NCBI GenBank assembly: GCA_023375675.1
Contig: JALQBC010000001.1
Coordinates: forward strand, 496,001-560,000
DNA: 64,000 nucleotides
Source: Cytospora piceicola
Taxonomy: Eukaryota > Ascomycota > Sordariomycetes > Diaporthales > Cytosporaceae
Reading direction: 5' to 3'
How positions within the stretch are numbered: position 1 is the first letter of the stretch; each line of letters starts with the position of its first letter. Of this stretch, positions 1 to 12,203 are shown one piece after another. Below the pieces are notes generated by a model, which was given only the letters and a program-made list of their open reading frames with translations, was not told where the DNA came from and made no database searches. The position numbers were made by a program, and so were the translations under genes.

Positions 1-1400
1 CCTGCGTTATCGACTTCGAAATACATTCGAGGCTATAGAAAATCGTTGATAAGTAGGTAAAGGAAAGGAATCGACCGTACTATTAAAATATAGTATATAA
101 GCGTACTTAACTAGATTTTTAATAGTAAAGTATCTAAGTATAGTTAGTAGTATTAAGATTAGTTAAATCGTTTTTATTAATTTTACTATTTATCTTTTTA
201 AAAGCGGGACGGGAAATATATAAAGGCTATTAAGTAATATTCTAGGTAATTCTAAAAAAAGCCTTATTAGTAACTTTTAGAAAACAGCGACCTTATTAGT
301 AACTAGCCGGTTTTTTAGTAACGATATTTCCTTCCTATTTAACTTTTTAATATTTTATAATATATACCTAGTTATTTAAAAGCTACTAGTAAAATACTGT
401 TAGCCTTATAAACTTATTAAAGATATAGCTAGGCTAATAGTAGCTATAGTATTATATTTATTAGGAAAGTCGAGTCGATAACTTCGCTTTAGATTAAGGT
501 TATTATCGAATATATCGAAAGATAAGATGTTTAGCAGGCCTTATATATACTCTAGCTTTTAGAAAGTATTAGGTAAGGTAATATAGTAATATAGGTTATA
601 GGTAAAGTCGAAGCGGTAACTATACTTTAAACTGCTGTCGTAGTCGAATAGGTTTACGTTTAGCTTTAAATCGAGACCTTATATAGTTTCGTTATTACTA
701 GCTAGTGTTTTCGAGTCTGTTTTTATAATACCGCCGTACGAACCTAAGTCTTTAAGTTATTCGTAAAGATACTTAAGCATAAGGATCTACTGTATTTAAG
801 TATAGTTTATATTGTTAAACAGTATATTATATATGTTCTTTAAAATTACTGCTTAGTATATTTAGGCCTTAGCTAAGTTATTAGGTATTAGTCAGAGGGT
901 AAAGATCTTATAGAAGCCTCTTTAAGTATCCTTTACGGTAACGACATTCCTCCGCGTAAATAGGTCTCGGATCGAGTTATTACCTTAGTACTAGTATATC
1001 TAATCTTAGAATCGGAATATATATCTGTTATTACGGCTTAAGTCTTTAAGATACATGTTAAAACCGAATATATAACGACGTTAAGCTAGTATAACACGTT
1101 ATAGTATATTAGTACTGCTACTTAAAGCCTTTTACTATAGCTTATAGTATAGTTTTAAAGTATACTGTTAGCCTTGTTTATTTAAAGTATAGGTTTAGCT
1201 AATCCGGATAAACTTATCGGCTTAGTAGTTTTACTTAAAATAGAAATTTCTGTATAGATCGGCTAGGTAAGTATTTATATTATAAGGGATATATTCCGGA
1301 GCGTCTTTTTTATATATATCGTACTATAATAAAAGTTAGCTAACGATATTTCGTTTATATTAGCCGTACTACTTATAGAAAAGTAGAGGAAAGTATTCGC
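1..1400 (-). pseudogene. orf9 remnant (D copy), unrecognised protein
   Basis: Minus-strand reading with RIP stops read as Gln or Trp gives one long frame running off the window edge. It includes DAPEYIPYNINTYLADLYRNF near 1290-1350 and LFDYDSSLKYSYRFDF near 600-650. The same segments occur in C (near 34850 and 35480) and in A (KPPTYISYKINTYPTELLY and LFDYDSSLKQGYYLDF), so the frame was under protein-level constraint. I do not recognise the family. The C-terminal half lies outside the window. The gene points away from the TTAA junction at 1750, leaving about 350 bases of upstream region. Confidence 0.6.
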
Positions 1401-1427
1401 TTTAGGTTTAGCTTTACTCTGTCTCGA

Positions 1428-1439
1428 GCCGGCGCCGGC
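1428..1439. repeat. 12-base GC-only palindrome
   Basis: GCCGGCGCCGGC is a perfect palindrome inside otherwise AT-rich sequence. It lies just upstream of the D copy of orf9. The matching place in C (about 35621) reads tagcgccggcgac, so the palindrome is partly lost there. It could be an unmutated remnant or a site in the former promoter region. Confidence 0.6.
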
Positions 1440-1749
1440 GACTTTAGGCCTATACCGCTTAAGTCCTGATTTACTAACTATAATAAGGCGACGTTAATCG
1501 ACTTAATACCTTACTGTTTTCGAAAATAATATAGTATTTAGTAACTACTTAGGTGTAATAGCTGCCTTACGCTAATGCTATTAATATCTAAAGGCTCCCT
1601 TTATATTCTATACTACGGATGCTTACTCTGTGTTTCGAAAATAAGACTGTAGCCTACTACGTTATAATCGATTATATATATATAAAGGAGGTAGATTAAT
1701 GCTATAGAACATCACCTATTTAGCCTTTATAAGCCCTTCGGCCTTATCT

Positions 1750-1753
1750 TTAA
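1750..1753. repeat. TTAA target-site duplication, left of A
   Basis: TTAA lies directly before the TIR and is matched by TTAA at 19489-19492 after the opposite TIR. The flank to the left (cggccttatct) is the same as the one left of element B. Confidence 0.7.
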
Positions 1754-1900
1754 CCTCCCGTCCTACGCTACCTCCTCTCGTTAAAACAAGACGTAGAAAA
1801 CCATATAACCAAATAGTCCCTAAAAACCTGTTATTCGATATTATGCTGAAACAGGCGATTTTCCTCGTTTTTCGTCGGAGGAGGGCGAGGGCCTTATATC
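1754..1900 (+). repeat. Left terminal inverted repeat of A
   Basis: It begins CCTCCCGTCCTACGCTACC and runs to GCCTTATATC. The reverse complement of 19341-19488 matches it throughout, with mainly C/T and G/A differences. Similarity stops just after GCCTTATATC on both sides, which sets the TIR length. The copy still holds CA and TG dinucleotides (ccatataaccaaatag, gctgaaacagg), so it is less RIPed than the body. Confidence 0.85.
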
Positions 1901-2160
1901 GTAGTAAAGAGCTTAACAGGGGGCCTTAGAGGTCTCAGATAGCTTATATTAGCCTTATCGAATAAAGTATTAAGACGATTTATAATAATTTATAACGATT
2001 TAAGACGATTCTATATATAGTATATACGGTAGCCTTAAGGTATCTATAGCTAAGTATACTAGTACTAGTATAAAGACTATCTAAAACCTTAAGTATTATA
2101 ATATTAGGTAAATATTATAGCTATTTAATATAGTATATTTAAGAATAGGTATTTTACCTC
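1901..2160. other. Sub-terminal non-coding region of A, left side
   Basis: AT-rich sequence between the TIR and the heptamer array. Its mirror image is 53313-53583 in B (shared stretch agtactagtataaagac and its complement). I see no gene. It probably holds upstream control sequence for orf9, judging only from position. Confidence 0.5.
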
Positions 2161-2216
2161 TATTAACTATTAACTATTAACTATTAACTATTAACTATTA
2201 ACTATTAACTATTAAC
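2161..2216 (+). repeat. Heptamer array, TATTAAC x 8
   Basis: Eight exact head-to-tail copies of TATTAAC. The mirror position in element B (53285-53312) has only four copies, so copy number changed after the two elements separated. It sits about 140 bases upstream of the likely orf9 start. Confidence 0.95.
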
Positions 2217-2354
2217 TTATTATAATCCTTATTATAGCTACGTATAAGGGACTTAAGCGGTATAGGCTTAAGGTCGTTAGCGTTAACGTAAAGCCGAGTA
2301 AAGCTAAGCCTATAGCGAATACGTTTCTTTTTTTCTCTATAAGTAATAATAAAT

Positions 2355-5049
2355 ATAGCCTATATCGTTTAATATATTAGCTAATTCTCTTTATAATATA
2401 ATATATACTAAAAGCCTCCGACGTATATCTCTTATAAAATAAACACCTACCCGACCGAGCTATTATACAGTAATTTCTATTTTAAATAAAGCTATTAAAT
2501 CGATAAGTTTATCCGAAACGGTTAAACATACGCTTTAAATAATAACGGCCGACAGTATACTTTAACGTTATTACTATATAATAAACCTTTAAGCGAAAAG
2601 AGTTTACGACGTAATGTTTTTAACTAACGTCGCTATATATTCGGTTCGAATTCTCGTATTAAAGACCTAAGTAATAATTATATATATACGTTTAGACTTT
2701 AAAACTAGATTTATTAGTATTAGAATATCGACGACTCGATTCGAAACCTGTTTATTAAAAGAAATATCGTTACTATAAAAAACACTAAAAGAGGTATTTA
2801 TAAAATCTTTACTATCTAACCGATACTTAATAACCTAGCTAAAGCGTATATATACTAGCTAATAATTATTAAAAACCTTTATTAAATATTATTTAAAGAT
2901 ATATAGCCTAATTAAGATATTAATATACCTTAATACCTATACGTACTACTTAAATACCTTCCCTTATTACCTTATAATAACGTTATAGAGATATATAAAA
3001 CTATAAGTAATATAAACGTAAACTTATTCGACTACGATAGTAGTTTAAAGTAAGGTTACTACCTCGACTTTACTTAAAAACCTTACTACCGGATTACTTT
3101 ACCGAACTACTTTTAAAAGCTAAAATATAAGTAAAGCTCGGCGAATATTATAGCTTTCGATATATTCGATACCGATCTTAGTTTAAAGTAAAGTTTATAC
3201 TTCGACTTTTTATATAATATTAAAGCTACTATTATCTTAGCTATAACTTTAATAAAATTATAAAGCTAATAGTATACTATTAAAGGTTTAAAAGATAGTA
3301 TATTAATTATATTAAGTTAATAAAGATAAAGGAAGAAGGGGTTTATTACTAAAAGGTCGGCTATAGTTATTAAAGGTTATACTAAAGTATATATATTACT
3401 TAATTTCTAATAAAGCTGTTTTTAAACTTACTTAAAGTACTACTTAATACTTAAGTAGTCTTTACGTTCTTATCGCGCTTTTAAGCAGATAAACAGGTTA
3501 TTTAATCTAAATACTACTAACTTACCTTATTTTTATACTCTATTATTATAAACTACTTATATACTATAATTATAATTTATTCGATCCTTTCTTTACTTTT
3601 AGCTTATTAATAGCCCTTATAACCTTATAGTATATACCTTTTTAAACTTAATAATATAAGCTACTAATTATAAAACCTTTACTAGTTAGTATTATATAAG
3701 CTTTTATAAACAGATCTTTAAAAGTTATTTAAGTAAGTACTTAAGTAAGTATATCGTTTATATAACCTAAAAGCTAAGAATTTACTATCGTTTAACTGTT
3801 TAATTACCTATTAATACCTTAACTAAACTATTTTTATTAAAATTATAACGGTATAGTTTAGTTATATTTTAAGAAACGTTAAATATTAATATCTATAACT
3901 ATTTTCCTTTATCTTTATTTACCGTACTACTTAAATATCGTTTAAAATACTAAAATACCGCCGAAAAAAAAAGAAAACAGCTTACCGAAAAACGTAGTAA
4001 ATATAATAGTACTTACCTTAAAATATGCTATTTCGTAACGATATAATACTTACTTAAGAAATTATATATAGGTTTATACGTATACTTTTAAATCCGGTAG
4101 CCGATATAAATAAATACCGTTACTACTCAATTATTAAAAGTACTACTACTTCTTTTATACCTTTAAAGACTACCGGCGTTATAGTAATTATAAGTAGCTG
4201 TTTAAGCTTAGAAATTACGTTTACTTAGTTTTTATACTTAAAATTATCGTTTTTATATATAATATATATAAAATACCGTTTAAAAACGGAATTGCCGGTA
4301 AGCGAAAAAAGAAAAAATATATTATAAACTACCGAGGAAACGTTATTTATAATAGTTAATAGCCGGCTAAAAATAATATACTTTATTATTTCTTTTACTA
4401 TATACCTGGGTTTAATTACTAGACTTTCGACTTTTATTTTATAGTATTAAAACGACGGTATAAAGGAGTTCGGGCTAACTTTTAGCCGGTAAAAGACTAA
4501 AAAGGTAAAGAAAAAGAAGAGGTTAATAGCTCTGGCCGGTACTTTTATAAAGACTATAACTATACGTTTAAAAATAAAACGGCCTTCGTTATATATATTT
4601 ACAGATCTATATATAAACCTGTCTAGTTTAGTAAAACTATCTACTTCGATATAAGTAAGCTATATAACGTTTAATATTATAAAGACTTATATCTTAATAG
4701 CCTATATAGGTATTCGGGAGCCGATATTAGTAACGATAAGTAAGGCATTATCCTCGAGTATATACGTTAGGCTAACTAATATATTTTATATTTTATAATA
4801 GCCTCCCCTCGGCTTAAAGATAAAGCTATATAGTATATTAAAGAAGTAAAGTAGTTATACCGCCTTATCTGTTAACAGTTATATTATATAGGTTAAAAAA
4901 AAGCTAGTATCGAGTTTTTAAACGATATAGATAACGTAAGTAACGTAGAAAACGATAACGAGATAAATAATAACGAAAGTAATAATAATTTCGAAGTAAA
5001 TAATAGCGAGATTAACGAATTTCTTAATAATATAGACGTTAATATATAA
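2355..5049 (+). pseudogene. orf9 (A copy), about 890-codon unrecognised protein
   Basis: This is the best-preserved frame in the element. It runs in one phase from about 2355 (an ATA that would be ATG before a TG-to-TA change) to about 4100, then shifts once, possibly an intron or indel, and ends at the TAA at 5047-5049. Readable pieces are KSLRRNVFNQRRYIFGSN, VLLKYLPLLPYNNVIEIYK, LFDYDSSLKQGYYLDF and SGADISNDKQGIILEYM. It ends in a strongly acidic, Asn-rich tail with repeated NNESNN and NDNE. The same order is found in B and, more distantly, in C. The FDYDSS segment is identical in A, C and D. The family is unknown to me. It is the TIR-proximal gene on this side and transcribes inward. Confidence 0.65.
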
Positions 5050-5339
5050 TACCGTTATTTTATATACCGGTGTTACGTTAATATCTTTATTTAAAAGTAC
5101 TTTAAAAACTTAACTATTAAGCTATAAAGTTAAGTAAGTTTTTCGGCCTTTTAGCTTTCTTTTTATAAAAGGCTAACGTTAGCTTATATAGGTATTATAA
5201 GAAAAACTTATATAAATTCGGAAAAAGCTAAGCTATAAAATTAAAAAAAAGAATAAGTAAATTTTAAAAGACTATAATATATAGGTTAAGTTATTTAACT
5301 CTGCTAATTATATAAGCTATTTATTCCGATATAGCTATA

Positions 5340-7290
5340 TACCTTACTTAAACTAAGTTAAGCTTGACTCGAGCTCGGTTTTCCTTTACCTTTATAGCCG
5401 CTATAAAGGAACTATAACTTAAGCTTTAATATACTTCCGCTATAAAAAGAAAGGGAAAGCCTTATATAACTAGTAACGCCGATATAAGTATAATACTAAC
5501 TACAGCTGCTTATATACTTAAAGTAGCTATAAAAAGCCCTTTTCGAATAGTCTTTTATATAAGCTATACGTTATAGTAAAACGAGAAACGTACTTTAAGC
5601 TTAAAATATAATATTTTATAAACCTTAAAATAATAAATACCTATACTAAAGGCAGTAAAGCTTATTAAAACCTTATTTCGGTAAAGAATATATAATTATA
5701 AGTATTTAATATTGTTAAAATAACCTTTTAAGCTCGGTACCTAGCTTAAGCTTATACCGGGAAAAGGATTATAAATAGTATCGATAGTAGTATAAACGTT
5801 TATATTATTAATACCGAGGCTATTTTATTAAACCTCGAAAGATATAGTACTAAAAAGCTAGTCTTATTAAAAGTAAGTATTATAAATACTAGTAGGGAAG
5901 TTAAATTAAATATAACTATTTAGTATAGTAAAAAGACGATTTTAAAAGTATATTAAAGAGTAGAAGAGCGTTTTAAACTTTATACGTATAAGATTTATAA
6001 TATATTCGACGGTTTTTATAAAATAAACAGGATAAAGCTCGATTATATTATATAGAAAGCTTTTACTTTTAGTTTAAAAAGTAGTTTTTTAATCGAGTAA
6101 TCTTTTAGTAGTTAAAACTAACGTATTTTAAAAGCTGCTTTTAAAAAGGAGAGTATCTTAAATTATTTTACTAAAAATAAAGAATTATTAAAAATTATTA
6201 ACTACTATAGTTTAAAGAACCTTAAGACTTTCTTTCGGCTATACTACCCCGACTTTCTTCTTAATAGTACTTACTACTATATACTTATCGATATATAAAA
6301 GCTATATCTAGTATTATATTATATACTTTTAAAAAGTTAACAACTAACGTTAAATATAGTAGACAGGCTATAAAAACTATTATATAAGCAATGTAAATAT
6401 AATATACTATAAGATTAGAAAAGGCTTAAAAAGGGGATATATTATTAAAGCGTAAGTCGAGTAAGCTATTTTAGTTTATTATAAAAAGCGTTTAATAAAC
6501 TATAGTCGAAAAGAACGGCAGTTATAAACTTTTAAGCTTTTATATCGAAACGTATTAAGTTAATTCCGTTCTTATATTTTACTTATTATTTCTTTATACT
6601 TACTTAACGATATAATAGTTATTTCGAAAAAATAATATTATTATAAAGTATCTAATATTTAACTATAGGCTGCTTTAATTATAAAAATTTCCGGAATAAT
6701 CGCTTTAAGTTAATATAACTATACTAACCGTAATAGTAATAAAACTTAGCTTTTTAAATTTATAACCGTAGATATACGATAATTAATAATCGATACTATT
6801 AAAACTAAAAGGCTTTAAAAGCTCTTTTTTCTACTTTAGTATAACGATTCTAGTTAAGCCGTTAGTAAATTTAACCCGAGGGATACTAACAGATTATAGA
6901 ATTTAAGCCTAGGCTTTAGCTAAAGACCTTAGTAAAGTTAACGTAACCCGGGCGCCGAAACTCTACTACTTAACGCGTTTTCGAAAGCATCGAAAAAACT
7001 ATATTAAACTTAGACTTTAAGTAGCTAACTAAGCCGACGACACTCTAATATCTATAGCTAGTAAAGATCCCTCCCTTCCTTTAAAACAAAAAACTAAAAA
7101 AAAAAACCTTAAAGACCTACCTAAGAGAAAAAACACTAAGCGAAAAACTACTAAAAGAAAACTATTAAAAGAAGACTACTAAAAAAAAACTAACGTTAAC
7201 TACTTAATAACAGCTAGAATTAATAAATATCTTTTCTTAGCTAGTTATTATAAAGGTATATTAGACTTAAAAAGGCGAAACAACCGATAA
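5340..7290 (+). pseudogene. orf8 (A copy), unrecognised protein
   Basis: The N-terminal part reads LTRARFSFTFIAAIKE and YTSAIKRKGKPYITSN. A middle part gives FKLYTYKIYNIFDGFYKINR and FFRLYYPDFLLNSTYYYI. The C-terminal part gives ADDTLISIASKDPSLPLK followed by a highly charged Lys/Glu/Thr stretch. It ends SYYKGILDLKRRNNR with TAA at 7288-7290. B ends at the matching place as SYYRGTLDLKRQ with TAA, and C as SYYKYISDLKRQNNR with TAA, so the true stop is well placed. There are some changes of frame, so introns or indels are likely. It lies about 290 bases downstream of orf9 on the same strand. No known domain recognised. Confidence 0.55.
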
Positions 7291-8039
7291 GAAACAGAAT
7301 TATAACTAAAAAAAAAACACCTATATATATATACATATATATATAAAAAGAAAGTAACAGAAGAAGAGGATAGGGCTATTAAGAAAGCTATAATATAGAC
7401 GGCCTTACAATACGAGAACGAAAAGTAAGTAGTCGAAAAAAAATCTATAACGAAGGATTAATATATTTTAAATAGTGTAAAAAATAATAAAGTAATAGAG
7501 TAGTAAATATCTATATTTAAGCTTTATAGTTATTAATTATATCTTAAGTAAAAGTAAACCCTTACGGCCTAGCTAGCTGTATAAGGAAGCGTATATAGCT
7601 TAACTAGCTATATAAGTAAATTATACTCTTTAAAAAATATACTTTAGAACTAGATCTTAATAATAACTTTTATAAAACGTTCGGCTAGTCGGTATAAAAA
7701 AGAAGTAGTAAAGGGTTATAAGTATTTACCCGAACCGTAATATATCTTAAAAAAACTATAAAGTTATTATCTGTCGTTTTATTTAAATTATCCTTCCTAT
7801 AAATATATATATTATATTAATTAAATAAAGAAGGAAGATATTAACAGAAGCTAGTCTATTTATAAATATATATATAAAAGGAGTATATATAAGTAAGGTA
7901 AGGTTAATCCGTATTATTATCCGATACTTATTTTCGTTAATAGTCTTTATTTATATTTAATAAAGGTAAATATATACTAATACCTGTTAAAACGTAAATA
8001 ATACTTTTTCGTTAAGCGATTAACTACTATACTTTTATT
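7291..8039. other. Intergenic region of A with a TA/CA microsatellite
   Basis: About 750 bases between orf8 and orf7. It contains a short alternating run at 7321-7347 (tatatatatatacatatata) whose counterparts lie at 30430-30460 in C and 48150-48200 in B. I see no convincing gene frame. Confidence 0.5.
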
Positions 8040-9330
8040 ACTTAATATATCTTTACTTATTTAAACCGTCCTACTATAACTAAGCCTACTCCCGGCCTAT
8101 AAGATTTCGCCGGAAATACTTATAATAAGAACCGTTAATATTAAGAAACATTATTAAGGTAATTTTAAAGAACTTAAAAGAATTAAAGGTAGTTATTAAA
8201 TAGCTTAACTGTTTCGACTAAATTATAGTATAAAAGGTATAGCTTATACTATATATTTATTCGCCTTTCGGAAAGGCTAACTATTAGTTATAACTTATAA
8301 TAGCGAAATAAGTATCGCCGAAACTAGCTTATAAAGTTAAGTTATATATTATTAAAGCTTATAATTTCGTTTAATATATAGTATAAAGTTTATATATAAC
8401 TTTAGTTTTAGTTTTTTAGACCTCGATAAGATTAAATATTAAAAGCCTATAAAAATTAGCTTAAACTTAATACTCGTTATAACGTATTATAAACGCGTTC
8501 TTATTTTTATATAAAACCTACCGATAATTAATAGTATAATCTAATAAAACTTAGCTATTAGTTAAAGTATATACTAGTCTTTAAGCCTAATAGTCTTAAT
8601 ACAGGCTTAACCGCTATCTTTTTAAATAACCGGTAAAAGATAGTCTTTATAGGTAAACGTCTTTTACGGTTAAAAAGCCCTTTAACGCTTTAGTCTTCGT
8701 TACCCGATTATAAAATATACTACAGAATATACTATAACTTTAAGTTTACTGCCGCAATATATCTATTTCGAAAGTAAAAGATAATCTGTTAACGAGAACT
8801 TAGATCGTAGTATTAAGAAAAAGAGAGGTACGGTATTATTAAGGTTTAATAAAAGTTTAAACTTAAAATACGTATAAAAAAAGTAAGTAGTAGGCTATAT
8901 ATATATCGAGTATTTAGTCTTACCTTTCTTAAATAAACCCTTTAAACCTATAAACTGTAGCTTATAGTTATATAGAGTAGCCTTAATATTTTTAATACTG
9001 CTAATAATTCTGTTAACTTAGTCTTTTTTTAATACTTTTAATATATAACTATTTATAAGTTTAAACTAATAAGTACGTTTTAAATAGCTTTTTAAAAAGG
9101 TAAACGCTAATAAACTTAAAAAATAAATCCGAATCCCTTTCCGAACCTAATAATATAAACACTTTATCTCCTTTAAGTAATAGCTAACTAAACGTTACCG
9201 CTATCGCTGCCTTTTACACCCGGTATTTATAGCTAACTTAATAGCTCGATAGTAACGTTTTTAATAAAAAACGTTTAAACTTAAGGTTTTTTATTATCTT
9301 AAACGAAAAGGCAATATAAAAGGCTAAGAA
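8040..9330 (+). pseudogene. orf7 (A copy), unrecognised protein
   Basis: One phase carries a long reading with few RIP stops: IAYTIYLFAFRKG, YNSEMSIAETSL, FSFSFLDLDKIKY, ESKRQSVNENLDRSIKKKRG, then RGTVLLRFNKSLNLKYV, and a basic C-terminal region. Matching sequence lies at about 46100-47400 in B and 28650-29990 in C, both minus strand there. A second phase in 8085-8790 is also fairly open, so the N-terminal reading is less sure than the C-terminal one. No family recognised. Confidence 0.45.
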
Positions 9331-9389
9331 AATAAGCTAAACCTTCGAAGATAAAGAAAAGTAAAAAAACAGTAACTAGTAAGCTTATA

Positions 9390-10315
9390 TATATAATATA
9401 CTATAGAAGTTCGGTATTAGCCTTAAATATAAAACCTACGATATTATTATACAGGAGTTTAAGGTATTTATACTATAGTTTTAAACTAAAAAAACGTTAC
9501 TTATAAAGTTTAACTTAAACTTAACCGTCTCCGATTAAGTCTTAAAAAGGATATAGTTTTTAAATACGGCTACTATTATTATACTAGTAAGTTATACTTA
9601 AATATCTTTTTTAAAGTTTATTTAAATTAATATAACCTATATAATAGATTAAAGTTAAGAAAAAGTATTATAACTAATACGGCTATAAGCAGATAAAATA
9701 ATATAAACACTAAGCTTTATAAACTAATCTCTACCTTAATAGCCTGTTAAGTATACCTACCCTTTATAATAAAGCTACTAACTTCTTATCTACCTTTACT
9801 ATTAGCTTAACGTTTAATACTAATATATATAATAGCGATCTTTAGATAACAGCTAGCTTTAATATCTTCTTTTTACTTAATCGAAAGCGTAACAGAAACG
9901 GCGTTTATAGTAGCCTTTTCGATAATAATATAAAAGCCGCGAAAAAGGCTTATTACGGTAATACTAGCCCCTTCTTTACTAATTAATTCTTTACTAGCTT
10001 CTTTATTAGCTTAACTATACTTTATACTTTAACTACTACCTTAACGTTAAATAACCTTATTATTTTCGTAGCTAGTTATACTTCCGATCTTTAATAGCCT
10101 TTTATTATTAAAAACCTTTTAAAAAACGTTTATAGCCGGAACTTTATAACCGAAATAAAAGGTAAAGCGGTATTTAACTTCTTTTATACCGACTAAAGGT
10201 AAAAAGTAGCCCGAAGGTAGTAGATTTCTTTTAGATAAATAAAGATATATACTATCGTATAAGGATTAGTAATTTATAGGCTTATAAGAGTTTAAAAAAA
10301 GGGTCGATAATATTT
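9390..10315 (+). pseudogene. orf6 (A copy), Ser/Thr/Asn-rich protein
   Basis: A first stretch reads KFGISLKYKTYDIIMQEF. After a phase change it reads NSLLSIPTLYNKATNFL, NIFFLLNRKRNRNGVYSS and FDNNIKAAKKAYYGNTSPF, then a low-complexity tail rich in Ser, Thr, Phe and Asn. The same order is seen in B (about 45100-46040, minus) and C (about 27700-28600, minus). The tail looks disordered. I do not recognise the protein. It follows orf7 closely on the same strand and may have been read with it. Confidence 0.45.
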
Positions 10316-11239
10316 TATATTTAAAAGTAAGCTTTAGATTATCTGCTTTAATTAATACGTAGTATATACGTATTATATATATATAAAAGGCTAAAAGGTT
10401 AAGAATACTTTATTAAAAGAAAGCTTTAAATTATTAGCTTTTTTTAATATATACTATATATATACTATATACCTATAAATAGCGTAAAAAGAAATTATAT
10501 CTATTTTAACTTTAAATTAAAAACTAGCGTTTTAATAGTATATACTTCCTTTGTTTTTACTTTTTTCTTTTCGAAATCCTTACCGGTTTACGTTAATTCT
10601 AAATTAGTTCGGGTATATCTTTATTATCGTTTAACGTATAATTATAAGACTTCGAGATAGTTATCTTTAACTATTAAAAGGTTTTAACGTATTTTTAGTC
10701 TTTTTTTATATTTATAGCTTATTTAGCCTTTTTTATCTTATATTTTAGCTTAAAACACTCGGTTATAAAGAAAATAACCTATTAAATATACTATATAACA
10801 GCTTATATAAGTTATTATTTAAAACTATAAAGAATAATAAACTATAATTATTAATTATACCTTAAGCTAGATAAACATATTATTATTATTAATTATACTT
10901 ACTTATTACTTAATACTTACTACTTTTACCGATTTTATAAATAGCGTTATAATAATATAATTTAAAGTTAGCTTACTTTAAAAAGAGCTTTTATAACCGA
11001 AAATCGGCTAACTTTAAAAGCTACTTAAAGTAAAATATACTACCGGTAATACTATTCGAAAGGCTTATTAGCTTTATAAGCTACTATATTTTTAAAACGA
11101 TATTACCTTTACTTTAGCCTACTTATTAGTTTACTTTATAAAGGCTAGTTAGCTATAAAGTAAGCTAGAATAGTTAAAAGACTTAGCTAAACTTTTTATA
11201 AGCTTTTTAAAAAAGCTTAAAATAAACTAATAAATAACT
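10316..11239. other. Long intergenic region of A
   Basis: Nine hundred bases with TA-rich runs (tatatactatatatatactat near 10445) and several short self-complementary motifs. The segment is conserved in position in B (about 44200-45100) and C (about 27000-27700), so it was part of the element. No gene frame convinced me. Confidence 0.5.
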
Positions 11240-11332
11240 ATATATTTCGGAAAATAGTAAACAGATAAAGTTATAATACCTACTATTTTTAAAAGAATAC
11301 TTAAGCTATTCTTTAATTAAGCCGATATTCTG

Positions 11333-11428
11333 TTTTTTAGTAATACCGATATTACGTTTTTTAATAATACCGATATTACGTCTTTTAATAATACCGATAT
11401 TACGTTTTTTAGTAATACCGTTATTAAG
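11333..11428 (+). repeat. 24-bp tandem array inside orf5 (A), 4 copies
   Basis: Units start at 11333, 11357, 11381 and 11405 with consensus ttttttaataataccgat plus attacg. The period is a multiple of three and stays in the orf5 frame, giving an eight-residue repeat. B has four copies at 44066-44161 in mirror position. Confidence 0.9.
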
Positions 11429-12182
11429 TCTTTCGATTAAACCGACCTTATATTTAGTAAATAAAAATTACTTTTTATTATTATAAACCGTTTTACCCGG
11501 CTATATTACCTCGACTTAATCTTTAATATACCGTTAGCTAAAGGCGGAACGAAAAAAAATATTAAGAAAAAGAATATATAGATCGAGAAAAACGTTATTA
11601 TACTTATATTTATAGACTTCGGCGTTATAAAAGGGGATAAAGCGTTCTTATATATAAAAGAGCGGCTTTAGTAGTTATTTATAAGTTATTATATATATAT
11701 AAGAAAACTTTAAAAAGTTTTCAAAACTTTTAATCCGGATATCGATATCTAAAAGGTTTTATAGTAAGGTAAGATAATAAAGCTATAGTTATAAGGTATT
11801 ATCGTTAAAAGCTTTAATATACTTTACTTAATCGACTTTTTAGTTAATTTTTTTATTTCGGTAAGTAAATATATATAAAATAATACCTATATAAATACTT
11901 AAGTATACGCTAATATATATACTTTAAAAGGAAATCTATTAAGTTAGTTTTATAAGTAAAGGTCGATATTTTATTACTAAACAGATAATAAATATTCCGA
12001 CGCTTTAAAGTATTAAAAGGTTTACGTTTAAAGAGACGTTATTACCTTTAAAAAAACCGTTAAAAGCTATAATACTAGTATAGCTAATTAAAGTATCGGC
12101 CGGCTTAAACAGGACTTTAATATAGGCCGTTAAAAGACTAAAATAAATAGTTATTTAAGCTAAAACCGTAACTATACTATTT

Positions 12183-12203
12183 AATAATAATAATAATAAT
12201 AAT
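12183..12203 (+). repeat. AAT/TAA trinucleotide run in orf5 (A)
   Basis: Seven consecutive TAA/AAT triplets in orf5. Because CAA becomes TAA under RIP, it could have been poly-Gln or poly-Asn. B has a similar run at 43292-43312 on the other strand; C has only a short remnant near 26058. Confidence 0.8.

Larger units (their letters stand above)
1..1749 (+). mobile_element. Block D: right arm of a C-type unit, cut by the window edge
   Basis: This stretch aligns base for base with 34189-35940, the right end of block C. In the first 80 bases the differences are almost all C/T or G/A changes plus one single-base indel, as expected for two recent copies that were RIPed separately. It ends at the TTAA at 1750-1753, where element A begins. 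It holds the 5' half of a decayed orf9 on the minus strand. Bases 1400-1749 are non-coding as far as I can see and include a short GC palindrome. Confidence 0.85.

Noticed and set aside
2161..2216. Telomere-type repeat
   Set aside because: TATTAAC is not the TTAGGG type of filamentous fungi, lies inside an element and has only 4-8 copies.
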